A DNA stretch of 6,231 nt from Methanothrix sp. (GTDB lineage Archaea > Halobacteriota > Methanosarcinia > Methanotrichales > Methanotrichaceae). The position numbers and the translations under genes were made by a program. Below the pieces are notes generated by a model that did not search any database, was not told the origin of the DNA, and was given only the letters and a program-made list of their open reading frames with translations. The stretch is from positions 1-6,231 of the forward strand of contig JALNZQ010000165.1 in NCBI GenBank assembly GCA_023229165.1, in the 5' to 3' direction. The stretch's first letter is position 1; each line of letters opens with the position of its first letter. Shown here piece by piece: positions 4,383 to 6,231 of this stretch.

Positions 4383-5864
4383 TCATCTGCATACGCTCAC
4401 GAGCCGGCTGACTCCGTCGCTTGTTATCATGCCGATCACCCTTTGGTTTGCATCTACCACGGGCAAAGCCGAGATGTTGTGCTCATTCATGCTCTTAGCA
4501 GCTCGCTCGACCGGGTCTTCCTGGGCGGAGATAACCACATTGCGGGTCATTATCTCTTCCAGCAGCGTGTACTTCAAGGCCACGGCCTTGGATACATCCC
4601 ATGCAGTGACAATCCCCGCCAGCTTTCCGTCCTCGTCTGTCACCGGCAGGTGAGTTACGCCTTCGGTCATCATGATCCTCGCTGCCTCCTCCACACTGGA
4701 GCCCTGCCGGATGGTTACTACATCCTTGATCATCACATCTCCTACGGATCTGCGGGAGAGAAAATTCTGAATGGTATAGTTCATCTGCCCGGATTCCAGG
4801 AGAAATGCATCATGCCCGTAGTTTGATCTGATCACGCAGTGCCGCACATCGAGATCATTGGCACTGAGAGCATCGGCGATCTCTTTGCACTGGTAAGACG
4901 GAAAGAGCCAGTCGGAGCTTATGGATATGACCAGGAACTTTGCCCTCACATCCTTGAAGGCCTCAGCTAATGATAGAGTGCCGCGTTTCGTCAGGTCGAA
5001 GTAATCAATGGCCTTGGTGATGTAGAGATATGAATTGGCATCGAAGCGTTTCACAAATGTATCGCCGTGGTACCTCAGGTAGCTCTCCACCTGAAAGTCG
5101 AATGAAGCTAAGTCGAAGCCAAAATCCGTCTTGCCCTGCAGGCGCCTGCCGAACTTCTGGTGCATGGACTCATCGGAAAGGTATGTGATGGTTCCAATCA
5201 TCCTGGCCAGCGATAGACCGCTGGCGGGAGGAGTCCGACCGTAGTAGTTGCCATCGTTCCAGTCAGGGTCCGAAGTTATCGCTCTGCGGCCCACTTCATT
5301 GAAGGCGATCTGCTGGGGCGAGGAGTAGGCACTGGTGGCTATGGGCACGGCCAGGCGCACCATCTCCGGATAGGATACACACCATTGCAAAACCTGCATT
5401 CCGCCAAAGGATCCGCCGATGACTGCGAATAGCTTATCGACACCCAAATGGTCCAGGAGCTTCTTTTGGACATCCACCATATCCTTTACAGTGATGAACG
5501 GAAAGTCCAGGCCGTAAGGTTTTCCCGTCTTGGGATTTAGAGACGAGGGGCCGGTAGTGCCCTTGCATCCTCCCAGGACATTGGAGCATATCACAAAAAA
5601 ATTATCGGTATCCAGGGCTTTCCCCGGACCGATAATAATGTCCCACCAGCCTGGCTTCTCATTGCCTTTATGCCAGCCCCCGGCATGGGCATCTCCGGAG
5701 AGGGCATGACAGATGAGGATGGCATTGCTCTTTTCTTTATTCAGCTTGCCATAAGTTTCGTAGGCCACCGTGGCCCGGGCGAGCCGGCCGCCATGCTCCA
5801 GCACTATCTCTTCCGCAATAGAGTAGCATTGGGTCTCGACCAGGCCCGCGGATTCCCGTTTCAT
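4383..5864 (-). CDS. metX: Homoserine O-acetyltransferase (MetX) fused to two CBS domains
   Basis: Residues 1-370 are an alpha/beta-hydrolase acyltransferase that transfers an acyl group, usually acetyl from acetyl-CoA, to homoserine in methionine synthesis. Visible marks are LICHALSGDAHAGGW (50-64), the nucleophile elbow GGSFGGMQVLQW (150-161, Ser152), Asp318 in SSDWLFP and His351 in YGHDAFLLE, which complete the triad. Residues about 377-430 and 436-490 are a tandem CBS pair (DVMIKDVVTIRQG, GVTHLPVTDEDGKLAGIVTAWDV; then EIMTRNVVISAQE, ISALPVVDANQRVIGMITSDGV), which generally bind adenosine-containing ligands such as AMP, ATP or SAM. Bacterial MetX of about 370 residues lacks the CBS part; the fusion occurs in methanogen archaea. 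Its ATG overlaps the metY stop by four bases (ATGA, 5861-5864), with GGTG just before, implying translational coupling. Acetyl versus succinyl use is not proven by sequence, but the metY neighbour supports acetyl. Confidence 0.96.
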   Translation of the reverse strand: MKRESAGLVETQCYSIAEEIVLEHGGRLARATVAYETYGKLNKEKSNAILICHALSGDAHAGGWHKGNEKPGWWDIIIGPGKALDTDNFFVICSNVLGGCKGTTGPSSLNPKTGKPYGLDFPFITVKDMVDVQKKLLDHLGVDKLFAVIGGSFGGMQVLQWCVSYPEMVRLAVPIATSAYSSPQQIAFNEVGRRAITSDPDWNDGNYYGRTPPASGLSLARMIGTITYLSDESMHQKFGRRLQGKTDFGFDLASFDFQVESYLRYHGDTFVKRFDANSYLYITKAIDYFDLTKRGTLSLAEAFKDVRAKFLVISISSDWLFPSYQCKEIADALSANDLDVRHCVIRSNYGHDAFLLESGQMNYTIQNFLSRRSVGDVMIKDVVTIRQGSSVEEAARIMMTEGVTHLPVTDEDGKLAGIVTAWDVSKAVALKYTLLEEIMTRNVVISAQEDPVERAAKSMNEHNISALPVVDANQRVIGMITSDGVSRLVSVCR

Positions 5865-6231
5865 AGCACCGCCTTGGCCAGAGCCTGATCGAGATCTGCA
5901 ATGATGTCCTCGACGTCCTCGATGCCCACAGATACGCGAATGAAGTCGGCCGTGACTCCTGTGGCCTCCTGCTCGGCGGGCGTCAACTGCTGGTGGGTGG
6001 TGGATGCCGGATGGATGACCAGGCTCTTGGAGTCGCCGATGTTAGCCAGATGGCTGAGCAGGTTTAAGGACTCAATGAACTTCTTGGCAGCGGGAAGGCC
6101 GCCCTTGATTCCGAATCCTAGGATAGCGTTGTACTTGCCCTTCAGATACTTCACAGCTAAAGCATGGCTGGGGTGGCTCTCGAGACCAGGATAATTGACC
6201 CAGGCCACTGCCGGATGGCTTTGCAGGTATT
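5861..6231 (-). CDS. metY: O-acetylhomoserine sulfhydrylase (MetY), C-terminal part
   Basis: The frame enters from beyond the right edge and ends at 5861, giving the last 122 or so residues. They match the C-terminal domain of MetY, which makes homocysteine from O-acetylhomoserine with sulfide: SHPAVAWVNYPGLESHPSHALA, ILGFGIKGG, FIESLNLLSHLANIGDSKSLVIHPASTTHQQLT, and VSVGIEDVEDIIADLDQAL. The ASTTHQQLT and VSVGIEDVEDI motifs, which shape the substrate-carboxylate and active-site region, are intact. The PLP lysine lies outside the window. A GTG at 6206-6208 is internal, not the start, because the family sequence continues upstream of it. It is the first visible gene of the metY-metX-moaD-like operon; the operon promoter is not in the window. 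Confidence 0.96.
   Translation of the reverse strand, partial: YLQSHPAVAWVNYPGLESHPSHALAVKYLKGKYNAILGFGIKGGLPAAKKFIESLNLLSHLANIGDSKSLVIHPASTTHQQLTPAEQEATGVTADFIRVSVGIEDVEDIIADLDQALAKAVL

Noticed and set aside
4035..4826. Plus-strand open frames over the moaD-like and metX genes
   Set aside because: They are antisense shadows of genes with intact catalytic and CBS motifs.

Overview
This window reads as archaeal and methanogen-like, most probably from the Methanosarcinales and perhaps Methanothrix (Methanosaeta). The genus is an inference; no marker gene is present. The reasons are AT-rich TATA-type boxes about 40 bases before several starts, short leaders with GGTGA ribosome sites, poly-T stretches after genes, a homoserine acyltransferase fused to CBS domains, a DUF1805 protein, and small winged-helix proteins with the archaeal LPPSAKLV...RTVRYAL...DARQSLYGL signature.

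Layout. Positions 1-216 hold no convincing gene. A class I/II PLP aminotransferase (minus strand, 217-1389) diverges from a PNPOx-like flavin protein (plus, 1511-1963) across a 121-base promoter region. Then come, on the plus strand, two paralogous winged-helix regulators (2075-2354 and 2605-2884), a DUF1805 protein (3011-3310) and a TPR protein (3382-4063). On the minus strand, running towards the TPR gene, lies a methionine/sulfur operon: metY (partial, off the right edge), metX fused to two CBS domains, and a MoaD/ThiS-like sulfur carrier.

Main observation. The two regulators and the unrelated TPR gene begin with the same element, AAATGAGGGATCNNCTTTG. In all three a well-placed ribosome site precedes the ATG, but the ATG frame encodes only MRD[R/L]LC plus 0-7 residues before a stop. 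The real protein is open in the +1 frame, which starts at the TGA overlapping the ATG and has no usable ATG or GTG before the conserved domain. All three junctions read CTT TGC or CTT TGT after an AGGGATC stretch, closely resembling the CUU UGA +1 site of bacterial prfB. The simplest reading is a shared programmed +1 frameshift, or a Cys-ending leader peptide, at the start of three nearby genes. Because the codon after the slip is always cysteine and a homocysteine-synthesis operon lies next door, a cysteine-sensing role is an attractive but unproven idea.

How the genes may work together. MetX activates homoserine and MetY exchanges the acyl group for sulfide or a sulfur donor. The neighbouring MoaD/ThiS-like protein ends in Gly-Gly and could supply sulfur as a thiocarboxylate, as HcyS does for MetY in Wolinella succinogenes. 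The aminotransferase and the flavin protein have general family-level assignments only.
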